NCBI GenBank assembly: GCA_030015575.1
Contig: CM057346.1
Coordinates: forward strand, 561,230,315-561,294,314
Reading direction: 5' to 3'
DNA length: 64,000 nt
DNA from: Agapanthus africanus
Taxonomy: Eukaryota > Streptophyta > Magnoliopsida > Asparagales > Amaryllidaceae
Positions 12,146 to 24,020 of this stretch are shown one piece after another. Every line of letters begins with the position of its first letter. Position 1 is the first letter of the stretch. Position numbers and translations under genes: made by a program. Under the pieces are notes generated by a model. That model made no database searches, was not told the DNA's origin, and saw nothing but the letters and a program-made list of their open reading frames with translations.

Positions 12146-13310
12146 TCAATCCCTGTCTATGAGAAAACCGTAGTATCTCTCGGACGGATGAGAAATCCTA
12201 CTAGATCTGCGGAGTGGCTGAGGCTCGTCTGGGATCATTGAATTCTCTGGTTCTACCAAATCCTCAGTTTGAGTTTGTGGTTCTAATATTCCATCCAGTT
12301 CTACCGTGCTCCCACTTATTTCTTTTGTAAGAAATTGCCACTCTAAAAAAGTGGTGCGATGAGCAACGAACACCTTTTGTTCCTCAGTGTAGTAGAACAG
12401 ATATCCCAGAGAATTTTTAAGATATCCCACAAACTTGCATAAAACTGACCGTGCCTGTAGCTTGTCCGGATTTTGTCCCTTTACATAGGCCGGACAACCC
12501 CATATCTTAATACGTTCAAGATATGGTCTTTTACCACTCCATATTTCATATGGAGTCTTAGGCACTGATTTAGACGGAACCTTATTCAACAAGTACGCTT
12601 CTGTTTCAAGCGTATGTCCCCAGAATAAAAGAGGTAACTCGGCGTTACACATCATGGAGCGAACCATGTCCGGTAGGGTACGGTTCCTCCGCTCCGATAC
12701 ACCGTTGTATTGTGGTGTATACGGAGGAGTAAGCCGAGAGAGAATACCATTCCCTTTTAGAAAGTCCCTGAATTCAGTGCTCAAGTACTCCCCTCCTCTA
12801 TCAGATCGGAGGATCTTGATACTTTTGCCAGTCTGGTTCTCTACTTCGTTTCTGAATTCTTTGAATTTCTCAAAAGTTTCAGATTTGTGTTTCATCAGAT
12901 ACACATATCCGAACCTAGAGAGATCGTCAGTGAATGTGATGAAGTACGAGAACCCACCCCATGCATGTATAGATATTGGACCACATACATCACTGTATAT
13001 GAGTCATAAGAGCTCTCCTGCTCTTTTTCCGTATCCCGTGAACGGATATTTGGTCATCTTTCCCTTGAGACAAGACTGACAAGTTTCATAAGATGAAAAT
13101 TCGAACGTATTCAAAAGTCCATCTTTATGCAAGTTACTTAGTCTTTTCTCTCTGATATGACCAAATCTACAAAGCTACAAGTAGGATTCATTCGTTTCTG
13201 AACACTTCCTCTTGCGTGTGTTTTGTATATTGAAAACTGCGTTTTGATTTAAAACATAGATACCATTAAACAGTGTACCTTCTGCAACCAGTACCTTATC
13301 AAGGTAAATT
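12146..13310 (-). pseudogene. Copia integrase
   Basis: The open part 12904-12146 has SDRGGEYLSTEF (second catalytic Asp), TPQYNGVSERRNRTLPDMVRSMM (catalytic Glu), WGHTLETEAYLLNKVPSKS and the WGCPAYVKG motif of the copia integrase C-terminus. Upstream, 12905-13310, broken frames still show the zinc region (CQSCLKGKMTKYPFTG) and the first catalytic Asp context (YSDVCGPI). The tail carries PLRRSSRISHPSERYYGFL, the usual link to RT. Confidence 0.85.
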
Positions 13311-13311
13311 T

Positions 13312-13934
13312 TCATGATATTTCTATCAAGAAAAAGTTATATCCATATTTATCAAGTATAGAAACTAATATTATGTTGAAAACTATGGAAGGTACATAGT
13401 AGCAATTGTTCAAAATCATAGTCTTGCCATTTGGCAACACTAGGTGATATTCACCGATGGCTGCAGTATCAACGTGTGCTCCGTTCCCTACTCTGAGGGA
13501 CATATCACTAGTTCCAACTATCATACTTTTCTCATTCCCTACAATAAATTACAGATATGAGATCCTAACCCGGTATCTAGTACCCAGGAGGTAGGACTGA
13601 CCGAAAAGCAGTTCTCAATTACAAGAACACCTGAAATAGATGCAATAGTATGCTTCTTCTTCGTTGGGATCTCCAAGGAATTCAGACTATCCTCTTTTCT
13701 CTGCTCGTACTTATGATCGCCATCATAATTTAGAACCAAACCGACGTTCCCCAGCCCCGAATAAGAATTCGGATCGGTCAAGCGATACATTTTATTATCT
13801 TGATTAGGGCATGAAATAGTTGCTACCTGGAGAGAGAGAAAAGAAACACTTAGCATGCGCTCTTGCAAGAATAGATTGGTTATTAATTTATCTAACCAGG
13901 ATGGCTCCCACTGTTTCCTCAAATTCATCTTCAA
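13312..13934 (-). pseudogene. Copia protease region, frameshifted
   Basis: Two frames cover this piece. In 13934-13539 the translation ends SWVLDTGLGSHICN, the copia aspartic protease active site (DTG). In 13524-13312 it continues LRVGNGAHVDTAAIGEYHLVLPNGK and NNCYYVPSIVFNIILVS, the conserved protease-to-integrase link. Upstream of the active site a linker is seen but no CCHC zinc knuckle, so nucleocapsid is missing or decayed. Confidence 0.8.
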
Positions 13935-16218
13935 ACCTCAAAAGAAGAACTAGTCAGGATTAATCGCACGTCATAATACTTGCTTAACGTTTCAGCCAGG
14001 CTAGTGTTAGTACTTCGAGGGAGGTTTTCCAACGCTTTCGCGAAATTCCTTAATTATGTAACCTCTTTTCCATGGAGGCGTAGCCCTGCTAACACCGTTC
14101 TAGACACCTACTTGGTTTATAGCATTAATTGTTAAGTGAAATAATCTCCCGAGAGTAATCCAACTCATCAGTGGGATCAGGATCCAACTATCATTGTGTG
14201 ATGACCTAGATGGAATCCACTCTAAAGTAGGTACTAGATACCGGGTGTTTCAAATATACAAGAAACTTGCAGATTTAGCATACCTTCTGCTAACACCCGA
14301 TGTGGTTTTTGCCCCTAACGACTTTATGACCTTGACAATGCCAACATATCATAAGCCGCTAGTCAAGTTCGGCCAGTCATTATCTTGATTAACTTAGACC
14401 CACCCACATAACCCTTGACAATGCCAACATAGCTATGCGACTGTCCTATATAATCGAAAACAAAGCTACAAACAAGCAATACTCAGCTACCGATCACTAC
14501 GCCTTGGCAATGCCAAAATACGTAGCTCGAATACTAAGTAGTACTTGTAGGAAATGACGGAGGGCTACGGCTAGGTTTTTGGCGAAAAACCCATTAACGT
14601 GATGAACTTGATATCGTTGAAGGAACCTGATAGCTTTGAAAAGGAGTGGTTCAAGCTCCGCTTTCTGAAAATTTCTGGTTTTGAAAAAAAAACGGGTAAT
14701 CTATAGTATAATCTTTTGCTCAAGAGGTCACTCCCCGTGAAGGGATCTCGGCTCATGCCTCATGGAATGAGGTGCAGAATATTCACAACCGAATACCACT
14801 ATACACAGCGAAAGAATATAACTGTAGTTTTTCCGAAATTTGTTCCAATAACATCTTTTAGGTTTCTTTTCTTGCGTTAATCAAAATTAATGTGGTCCCA
14901 TCAATTAACCTATCACACCAGAAAAGAATGAAAATATGATGTACGTATATGCTATCTGCATTCGCCACTGGGCCCCGTCATCACCCGTTAGGTTACTTAA
15001 CTAACGACAGAGCGGGGGCTGGACTAGCCTGGGTGAAAAAATATAGAACATCTACTAGTATATATATAAGTATATACAACATTTATCCCAGGCATGATGA
15101 TAATCAACATCACAGAATCACACCCAACAACACAAAATGGTGGATAAAACTTGGAGCGTCGGATTTCATTTGAGCCGCAAATAAAACCCGTAATTCCCGG
15201 TCGTGTGGATAGCTTGTGCAATGTAAACCTAGACCCCTACGAGCACGGAAAGTTACCCAACAATCTCAGAAGTGAGGAAACCCCCTTCAACAAAGTGAAT
15301 AGGCCACCCAGCACTTCACGGAATCCGGTAACTTGGGCGCCCCAACTTGGGTCAACCTATACCCCTTACGAGTGCGGGGAATTTCCCGCCAATTCTAGAA
15401 TGAAGCCCCCTCTTTCTCAACGCCATGAGATGCGGGCTTGTTGCTTTCTAGAACACGGCTATTCGTGCACTCTTCCGCGGGGTAATTCTAGTACAGAAAA
15501 TGAAATAAATATGTACAATGGTGATATCGACCTCAACCCGGTCGTACCCCAATCAAATAATATACAACTCGACAAAGACGGCAGTCCACATGTCGGACGC
15601 TCGTCCCGCAATAACAAATATATAAATGAATCTCAATTGTACCACTAACATTGCACCACAAGCTATCCACCACGACTATCCAACCACAACCACAGCACAA
15701 ACACTGAACGTCAACGTGAATGTAATGTTCGCAAACTCATCTAAAGGAACATATAGCAGTTAGACGAGTTATACCAATCGAATGACATTCACGGTCGCAG
15801 ATAGAAGTGAACGTACTGAAAATATATTAAACAGTGTCAGAAACATCGACTTCGAAAGACTCCGTATTGCCCACAAACAAGAAGATAACACAATATCCAA
15901 ACAGGACAAAACAAACAATACCAAATAACCAATATTCCAGAGACCAAAGCACACCCAAAAACCCAAGCCTAAAACTTTATAAAAATCCGGCCAGGACGGT
16001 TTTTGGCTTCTTTTCGCCGGGTGAAAACAGGTGAAATGGGCTCGTTTTTGGGGTATGTACTAGTTGTCACAAGAGTAGTCTTCTGCAATTGTTTAAATAA
16101 TTTTTGAAGACTATTTTAAAATCGACAGAAACTAGAATATTCGGGGTATTGTTTCGGAGTTGTTTCGGTTTCGATACTTTAACATAGTTTAAACTTGCTA
16201 GTGTAGGTTATATGGGCT
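13935..16218 (-). other. Copia internal region lacking recognisable gag
   Basis: About 2.3 kb sits where gag should be, but neither strand gives a capsid-like or zinc-knuckle protein. At 14335-14510 three copies of a TTGACAATGCCAACATA-like motif occur. At 15225-15420 a CCCCTACGAGCACGG.. segment is followed by a diverged CCCCTTACGAGTGCGG.. copy, inside a plus-strand open frame of 165 residues (15151-15648) with no known motif. This may be a long leader, decayed gag or inserted DNA. Confidence 0.5.
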
Positions 16219-16231
16219 GGCTCTGATACTA
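16219..16231 (-). promoter_or_regulatory. Primer binding site of copia element, tRNA-iMet type
   Basis: The plus strand reads GGCTCTGATACTA against the initiator tRNA-Met 3' end GGCTCTGATACCA, one mismatch, directly touching the LTR start at 16232. Confidence 0.8.
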
Positions 16232-16569
16232 TGAAAGGTTATGACAGCACCTAAGCCATCTCCCATGGCCATTTGCGGAACAAAAATTTTGATAACGAAC
16301 AAAACTAGGCGCTATAATAACCCTAAACCCCATCTTTACCATAAACCTAGCAAGCATCTAAAGGTTTCTATCTACTATGATAGAAAGTTATACCATGAGA
16401 ATCAAGTCCTTCGGGTCTTCAATCCTCTCCTCTAGCTCCTCGAAGGAAGTATGGATCGTGCTTGAACTTTGGCCATCTCGCGTCAAAGATGATCCACCTG
16501 AGAGTTTCGACTTTGAACTCCTACCTCAAATCCGAGGTAACTACGGCTTCTAGTTCGCTAAATTAGAAG
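16232..16569 (-). repeat. 5' LTR of copia element, proximal part
   Basis: Matches 8427-8764 closely (TGAAAGGTTATGACAGCACC onward). It stops at AGAAG, where the Tekay-type LTR begins, and resumes at 27038. Confidence 0.9.
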
Positions 16570-19500
16570 TGTCATGCCCCGCTTCCCAGAGTACGCTAAG
16601 GTAGGCACGTGACATAGCCAACCATGCTACCTGTGGATAGGAATTATCCTTCCACGGTCACATTACGGCTGTAGAGATATCAAGAACAATAATAAAACTA
16701 TCTAGCACATGTCCATAAGCCAAAATAAAATGAGTCAAGAATAAATAATGCGGAAGCAAGAGATCCAATACAAGAATAACTGGAATGTATGTCCCATAAT
16801 GCGGGCTCACATCAGGAGTAAAATAATACTGAAAGTAAAAGAACTAACTACTAAGGAGTCCTCACTGCTCAGCCAGCTGACTGAAGTACTCCTGCTCTGA
16901 CTGCAGCAAGGGTAAGGAATCTGGGCCATGCAAAACCCAGACGTCAACGCGTCATAACATCAAGCAATAATATGTAAACAGGGTAGCGAGACATGCAAGT
17001 ATAATCATAAATAGTAAAGTAGGGTAACAGCAATATGAATCAGGGCGGTAAAAGGTAGTGTGCAATGAGTAATCTAAACTGGTTATTGGGTTGAATAGTC
17101 CCAAGTCCTTGAAATCAATTTGATGAATCATCGATGTAACTCAATAGTATCCCGTGCATGCCCGGGACCACGGTCTAAGACACTTGGGCTGAAACCGAGA
17201 CGTGCCGCTAGGCACTAAAAGGAAAGGGTAAAGACGAACGATGTCAGCAGCATCATCCCGAGGCGGGCCTAGCCTCTAAAACTGATCAGTATAAGCAAGC
17301 AACTATCGAGTTACAAGTCTGGATTTCATCATTGATTTCCCCATACCCCCAAGTTATATGTGTTCAAGTCAGTTATTTAAGTAATCAAGAACTAATGCCA
17401 ACACAGGAGCAGGTAGGTGCAGGTTTTTCTGGATAGACAACAGGAACGGTCCGTAAGGACTACATGTCAGGTTTGTTGGCATTAGACACAAGATCAGGTA
17501 ACAGGTCATGCCATGGTACATCAGGTCAGGTCAAGTAGTGTATTTAGGTGTCAGGTCATGTCAAGAGTGTACGGTACCATGTCATATCAAGTAGGAAGTG
17601 CAACAGGTCATGTCAGGAAGCAAAAAAATTTACGTGGGTGCTCATAAAGCAAACTAATATAAACATGGTTATAAATAAACAAGCACGGGTACTGTCAGAA
17701 CAATAAACTGGAACATGATATGCAAATAGGTACAGAATAATTTATATCGAGGCCCAGTTATCATTACTTAACTACAGTATACAAATATGGATGTTAGAAT
17801 CATGTTAACATGTATTACATAATCTAGAGATGCAATGATATGTATAATAGGTTCAATAGATGCCATTATAACTAAAACAAGTCAAGGGTGCACACGGGTG
17901 TCCAATAGGGTAAACTATAGAAAAGGTACCATAAGCTAGGTAATTATTTATTATGTGATTAAAATATAAACGTGGTTAATAGGTTTAATAAAGTAAATGC
18001 AATGGGTAGTTTTTTCAAGTTTTGAAACTAAAATGATATAACGTGACATCAAACATGTAAAAGGGAAATCATGGTATTAAAGTTAAACTGCAGGTTTAAT
18101 GTGCCATCAAATGTATATATAATAAATTAAGTAGCATGTAGCAAGGTAAACTTGCCTCGACGGATCGCGAAGCGGTAAACGGAACGTCACGCGTCGGCGG
18201 GAAAAGTCGTGACGTGCGCACGGTACATGGAATGAGTCCAAACAACGAACGGTGGGATCACACGGATCAGAGGTCCTCGCTGGGTCGTCGGGATCATCGA
18301 TGTCATGGCCAACTCCGGCGATTAGGTTGCAGAGGGGTGTGCTAGCAGTGACGGCGTGATCGACGGCGGTGAGGGACGCCGGTGAAGGGTTTCAGAAGAG
18401 CTAGGGTTCGGTTAGGGTTTGGGGCTCGGGTTAGGAGTTGCTGGGGTTTTGTGTGCAGGATTTATTGGTTGCTGGAAGGAGAACAGAGGAGAGGGAGGAG
18501 ATGGCGATGGCGATGGTGGGTGGTCGGCGGCGATGGAAGGCAGCGGTGAGTTCTAGGTTCTCTCTCGGGTATGTGTGCAGGGGAGAACGACTCGGGAAGA
18601 AAAAGAGACGGAGACTAAGATGGAGAGGAGGAAGAAAGGAGACGGTCGTGTGGAGCAGAAATAGGGTTAGGGTTTGAGGAGGCGACGAGGGGGTTGGATG
18701 GGTTTCACTCTGTTGTTCTCGTGCATGGGTTTCTTTTCTTTTAAAAGAGGGAGAAGAAGATAGAGGGAGGTGATGATATCGTGGGGAGGTGACGGGATCT
18801 CCAACTACTGCAATAGGAGAGAGAAAGAACACGAGAAGAGAGAGATAGGGAGAGAGCGAGAGGAGAGAGAAAGGGGTGGAGAAAGAAACTTGGCTTTATA
18901 TGCGGGAGAGAGAAGGAGAGAAGAGATCAGGGTTTATGAGATGGGGAGAGAGAGAGAGAGATCGGTGGCTGAGAAAGGAGAGGGAGAATGAGAAATAGAA
19001 AGGGAGAGAGGTGGTGTGGGGCCCGGCACCAAAAAGAAGGACAGTGATTGGCTTGAATTAGGAATTTGTTTAGGAAAAAGATTGTATAAAAGATTTGCTG
19101 GAAATAACTTCGTTATGGAAAAATTATAGTAAGCTGTAGAAAATATTTTAAGCTGATTTAAAAGATTTAAAATAAATAGGATTTCGCGGAATACAAAATA
19201 TTTCAGAATTGTGCCCGAGTCAGGTCCAAAAATTTGAATTTGAAATATGAAAATTATTAGCAGGTTCCAAAAATTAAAATGAAGGACTATGTAATGAAAA
19301 AGCATACCCCCAAGAACGGACGCACGTACGTGCGCGTAGCCGTCCAAACACGCCCGTTTCACTGAACGGGACGAGAACACGATGCAAGGACGCTACCACA
19401 GGGTTAGGAGTAACAAGCAGGACATGACATGTATTTTTAAATTATTTTAAGTGACCTAAACTGCTATATGCAAAAATGTAATGTCGAGCTAATCTATAAC

Positions 19501-19590
19501 TAGTAACTGCCAAAACATGATAAATGAAATAAGTACCACAAACAACACATACGGTAACTGAAATTGGTATAACTGGACTCGGTTGTTACA
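16570..19590 (-). repeat. 3' LTR of the Tekay-type element
   Basis: 3021 bp. It contains a cluster of AGGTCATGTCA-like repeats (17460-17620), a GC-rich stretch near 18160-18400 and a long GA-rich purine tract (about 18800-19015). A 79-residue plus-strand open frame at 18438-18677 recurs at 25888-26127 in the other LTR with only two amino-acid differences; since the DNA is nearly identical this does not show coding function. Confidence 0.92.
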
Positions 19591-19707
19591 TTATACCCAA
19601 CTACAAAAAGAATTTCGTCCTCGAAATTCCAAGAACACAAAAGATAAACGACCAACAATCTACAAGAAAAGATAGGGAAACTTCTGCCGTATTTCATTTT
19701 CTCGTTC

Positions 19708-21084
19708 CTAAGTTGACTCTCCATGTGAGTGACTACCCCAAGAAACAAGTACAAGAGGGATAACCTTGTTCTTATGATCCTTTTCCCTTCGATCCACAAT
19801 CGCAATCGGTCGCTCCTCAAAAGTCAAGTCTTCTCGTACAGTCAACTCCGAATGATCCAACACATGTGTTTCATCTCGAACATACTTACGGAGTTGAGAT
19901 ACGTGAAACACGTCATGAACACTCGCCAAGGATTGCGGTAACGCCAATCGATACGCTTCCTCACCAACACGCTCCAAGACCTCGAAAGGCCCGACGAATC
20001 GAGGACTGAGCTTTCCTCGATTTCCGAAACGAATCACCCCTCTAGTCGGTGATATCTTCAAGAATACCAAATCACCCACGGAGAACTCTAGAGGTCTTCT
20101 CGATGTATCCGCCCAACTCTTCTGTCTGTCTTGTGCTGCTATCATATGATTTCAGGTTGCATTAACTTTCTCAACTGTCTGCACAACCAAATCTGGTCCC
20201 AACAATCTTCGTTCACCGACATCGTCCCAACAAACAGGTGAACGACACTTGCGACCATACAAAACTTCGAATGGAGCCATCTGAATTGTCGCCTGGAAAC
20301 TGTTGTTGTAGGAAAACTCCACCAAATGTAGATGATCCTCCCATGAACCCTTGAAATCCAACATGCACGTTCTCAACATATCTTCAAGAGTTTGGATTGT
20401 TCTCTCCCACTGGCCATCTGTTTCAGGATGATAAGCTGTGCTAAACTTCAATCGAGTCCCCAAACTTTCCTGTAAGCTCCTCCAGAAGTGTGATAAGAAC
20501 CGAGTGTCACGGTCGGACACGATGCTCACCGGTACTCCATGCAATCTTATAATCTCCTGCAAGTACCGCTCTGCCAAAGTTTCCGTTGATTGACCAACCC
20601 AAAAAGGAATGAAGTGAGCTTCCTTAGTCAAACGATCAACAATCACCCATACTGCATTGTTGCCTTTTGGACTCCGCGGTAGAGCTGTTACGAAATCCAT
20701 GGTTATATGTTCCCACTTCCACTGAGGAATCGGAAGTGGTTGCAATAAACCAGCAACCCTTTGATGTTCAGCCTTAACTTGCTGACACACCAAGCATTTT
20801 GCCACAAAGCGAGCAATCTCCCGTTTCATGCCTTCCCACCAGAAATGCTGCCGTATATCTCGGTACATCTTCGTGCCACCTGGATGTACGGAATATGCTG
20901 AACTGTGTGCCTCCTTCATAAGTTCTTCGCGAATATCTCCCTTTGGCACACACAACCGGCTACCATACCTCAACGAACCATCTTCATGGATCAGTAAGTC
21001 AGTTCGAAGTCCAGCCTCAACCTGTTCTCGAAACTTTTGCAATCTGGGGTCCTGCGATTGCGCTGCTTTAATATTCTCGATCAA
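19708..21084 (-). pseudogene. Chromovirus integrase with C-terminal tail, one internal stop
   Basis: From 21084 downward: the HHCC zinc region (HPGGTKMYRDIRQHFWWEGM then CLVCQQVKAEHQ), catalytic Asp in TMDFVTALPRS, Asp in IVSDRDTRF, Glu in DGQWERTIQTLE, and NSFQATIQMAPFEVLYGRKC. After a TGA at 20149-20151 the frame continues with MIAAQDRQKSWADTSRRPLEF, GDLVFLKISPTRG, PRFVGPFEVLERVG and FHVSQLRKYV, then a tail (ERPIAIVDRREK) in the place of a chromodomain. The stop fits a CGA to TGA change. Integrase ends about 120 bp before the LTR. Confidence 0.88.
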
Positions 21085-21096
21085 CGATGAATGTAC

Positions 21097-22566
21097 CTAT
21101 AGCTGCATCAACTGTCCTGAAGAATGCGGTAGCACAACCTCCAAATCGAATCTTCGAAAGTCTTTAATGAGTTCCTTCTGTGCAGTCAACGTCTGAATTG
21201 CTGGTAACCGACTGAGCGCATCCGGTACGACATTAACTTTTCCCGGATGGTACTTAAGATCAAGATCGTAGTCGGCCATCAGCTCCAACCATCTACGTTG
21301 CCTCATATTAAGCTCCTTCTGCGTGAACACATACTTCAAGCTTTTATGATCAGTGAACACCTCGACCCTTTCGCCCAAAAGGTAGTGTCTCCAAATTTTC
21401 AAAGCGAAGCTCACAGCCGCAAGCTCCAAGTCATGAGTTGGGTAATTCTTCTCATGGGTCTTCAACTGTCTCGACGCGTATGCTATAACCTTCCCATGCT
21501 GCATCAAAACGCATCCCAATCCTTTCCCAGATGCGTCGCTGTGAATCACCAATCCTCCGGAACTGTCTGGCACGGTCAGAATAAGAGCGATTATCAAAAT
21601 CTGCTTCAACGCCTCGAAAGCTGACGCACACCTATCCGTCCATATAAATGGTACCTCCTTGCGCGTAAGCTTGGTCAACGGCTCTGCCAGACGAGCAAAG
21701 TTCTCCACAAATCTTCTGTAATACCCGGCTAGTCCAAGAAAGCTTCTTATCTCCGCAACATTCCTTGGAATCGGCCAATCTCGAACTGCTGCAATCTTTT
21801 CGAGATCAACGGCAACTCCATCGCCAGACACAACATGCCCCAAAAACTTTACTTCTTCCAGCCAAAACTCGCACTTGCTCATCTTCGCATATAATTTCTC
21901 TTGTCTCAACGTCTGCAGTGCGATCTTCAAATGTTCAGCATGCTCTTCAATACTCTTCGAGTAGACCAGAATATCGTCAATGAACACCACAATAAACTGG
22001 TCCAAGAATGGTGAAAAGATTCGGTTCATCAAGTCCATAAATATCGTCGGTGCATTCGTGACTCCGAATGGCATCACTAAATACTTGTAATGTCCATACC
22101 AAGTTCAAAACGCCGTCATGCAAATATCTTCAGTTTTCACTCGGACCTGATGATATCCGGATCGCAAATCCAGCTTCGAGAATACCCTCGCGCCACTAAG
22201 CTGCTCAAATAATTCGCCAATGCGAGGGATTGGGTACTTGTTCTTAATAGTCACCCGGTATAATTCCCGATAGTCGATGCACATCCTCCTTGTGCCATCT
22301 TTCTTCTTTACTAGAAGAACTGGAGCTCCCCAAGGCGAGTTACTGCTGCGAATCCAACCCTTCTCAAGCAATTCAGTAACCTGCTTCTTAACTTCTTCCA
22401 ATTCCACTGGCGCCATTAGATAATACGCTTTAGATACTGGCGCTGCACCAGGAATAAGATCAATTGCGAACTCTACGTCTCGCCTCGGTGGTAAACCTAA
22501 TATGTCTTCAAACACGTCCTTGAAATCTCGAACAACAGCTGGCGCTTCATCTTCATCAACCTTCAT
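21097..22566 (-). pseudogene. Chromovirus reverse transcriptase and RNase H, one internal stop
   Basis: From 22566 downward: [66 protein letters not shown] and [16 protein letters not shown], then a TGA near 22103, then [17 protein letters not shown], the catalytic [32 protein letters not shown], and RNase H with [36 protein letters not shown] and [11 protein letters not shown]. All catalytic residues remain. The TGA replaces the Arg expected after TAF (CGA to TGA). A TAG near 21094 splits RNase H from integrase. Confidence 0.9.
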
Positions 22567-22915
22567 CGACGAAAGATCATTAATTGTCGGCCTAGCCCTA
22601 ACCTCGACTGGCCCGACAGAACTGCTTCCTTAAGATAACTTCTGTGTGCCCGGGAATCTGGAAATTCGCTTTCTTCACTCTACACTCACTGTGAGCGTGG
22701 AAAGTGCCGAAAAAAATTCCATTCCCGAGACTACATCAAAGCTGCCAGTAACAACTTTCAAGACCTCTGCAATAGCTCCCGTCCGCAAACAACAACGAAA
22801 CCATCCTTACACCCTCTACTAGTTATGATTTTCCCATTCTCAGTGTGTATGTCGCAAAATTAAACAGGGTCATGAAAGTCATCGAGTGTACAGCCATAAA
22901 CTTGGATGACATAAA

Positions 22916-23638
22916 TCAATGGGATGCACTAGAATTGAATAACGCTAATGCGAGAAAACCATGAACAAATAGGGTATCTGAAACGACTTCCTCTGAAGGT
23001 TTAGCCTCTTCAGCCATCAGGGGAAAAGCCTGAGCCTGATTAGCTCCCCGAATTAACTGCTCCTGATCTGGAAGCTGCTCTTGCGGTGGCTCCCGAGTAC
23101 CCTCCTTCAATCTTAGCCTTGACGGACAATTATCAATGGTGTGATCCCCTGATCCACAAATCAGACAAAGTCCAAGCCTCTTACGACAATCTCTTCGATA
23201 ATGACCCGGTCGTTGGCAGAAGTCGCACAACATCCTTCCCTTTTTCTTGGGTATCACTGGCCTCCGAACATTCTCTTCCTTATGAAGTTTCGACAGACAA
23301 ACATGAATAGTGTGATCCGCCGATCCACAAACCAAACAGAGTCCCCGTTTCTTTCGGCAATCTCTTTGCACATGTCCGAGTACATGGCAGTAGTCACAAA
23401 TCACGCTCCTCTTCCGATCAACCACAATTGTTTTCTTCATTGGTGCAACGCTGCGTCTGTTCACCGGAACATTTCTACGTACGGACGTTTGGTTTAGTGC
23501 AAACGCCGGCTTCAGCTCGTTCTGCTGCTTGTGGTACTCAAGCAAGTCACGAATTACTCCAAGCAAAGTAGCGCCATCCATACACCTCTGGTAAGATTGT
23601 AGATTCCTGGCTTCCATGATACTACAACCAAACACCAA
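22916..23638 (-). pseudogene. Shortened chromovirus Gag with four zinc knuckles, plus protease start
   Basis: The 240-residue product lacks the gag capsid domain; only a short helix-rich start precedes a basic stretch and four CCHC knuckles at about residues 81-94, 101-114, 138-151 and 158-171, each C-x2-C-x4-H-x4-C. Knuckles 1-2 and 3-4 are clearly a duplicated pair (RDCRKKRGLCLVCGS and RDCRKRLGLCLICGS). The end, DTLFVHGFLALALFNSSASH, is the start of protease with the active-site DSGAS changed to NSSAS. Protease then decays across 22567-22915. Only about 360 bp separate the first Met from the primer site, so the capsid part was deleted. Confidence 0.82.
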
Positions 23639-23998
23639 AGAGTATTAGTACGATAACAGATTCAACATATAGATCAAGGATATGAGTCAAGGCTAGAACT
23701 CCAAGTTACTTATATAGAGTACCGCATTGTAACTATGTCGCGGTATCATAGTTACAATCACATAACTCCACTCAAGTCGCCTAAGCTCTAGAGATAAACA
23801 AAGGAAACCAGGTTTTCGAGTCGATATGCAAAGGAGGCTTGCACATCGCAAAAGTAGAATCAGGAGGAGGTTAAGATCCAAGAATGATAAGGCGGTAAGG
23901 TGGCAGGACATGTTTCCTAATCACGAGTATTCTGATTCATGTATTGGGTACAATACCCAACTACAAAAAGAATCAAACTCGATTAACCTATATCCTAT

Positions 23999-24011
23999 GG
24001 CTCTAATACCA
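23999..24011 (-). promoter_or_regulatory. Primer binding site of Tekay-type element, tRNA-iMet type
   Basis: The plus strand reads GGCTCTAATACCA against GGCTCTGATACCA of initiator tRNA-Met, one mismatch, 9 bp inside the LTR start at 24021. Confidence 0.8.
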
Positions 24012-24020
24012 AACAAACCA

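Noticed and set aside
15151-15648. 165-residue plus-strand frame with PYECG-like words, recalling NADH dehydrogenase subunit 3
   Set aside because: Only four or five residues match, the rest does not follow that family, and the DNA is an internal duplication within a copia element.
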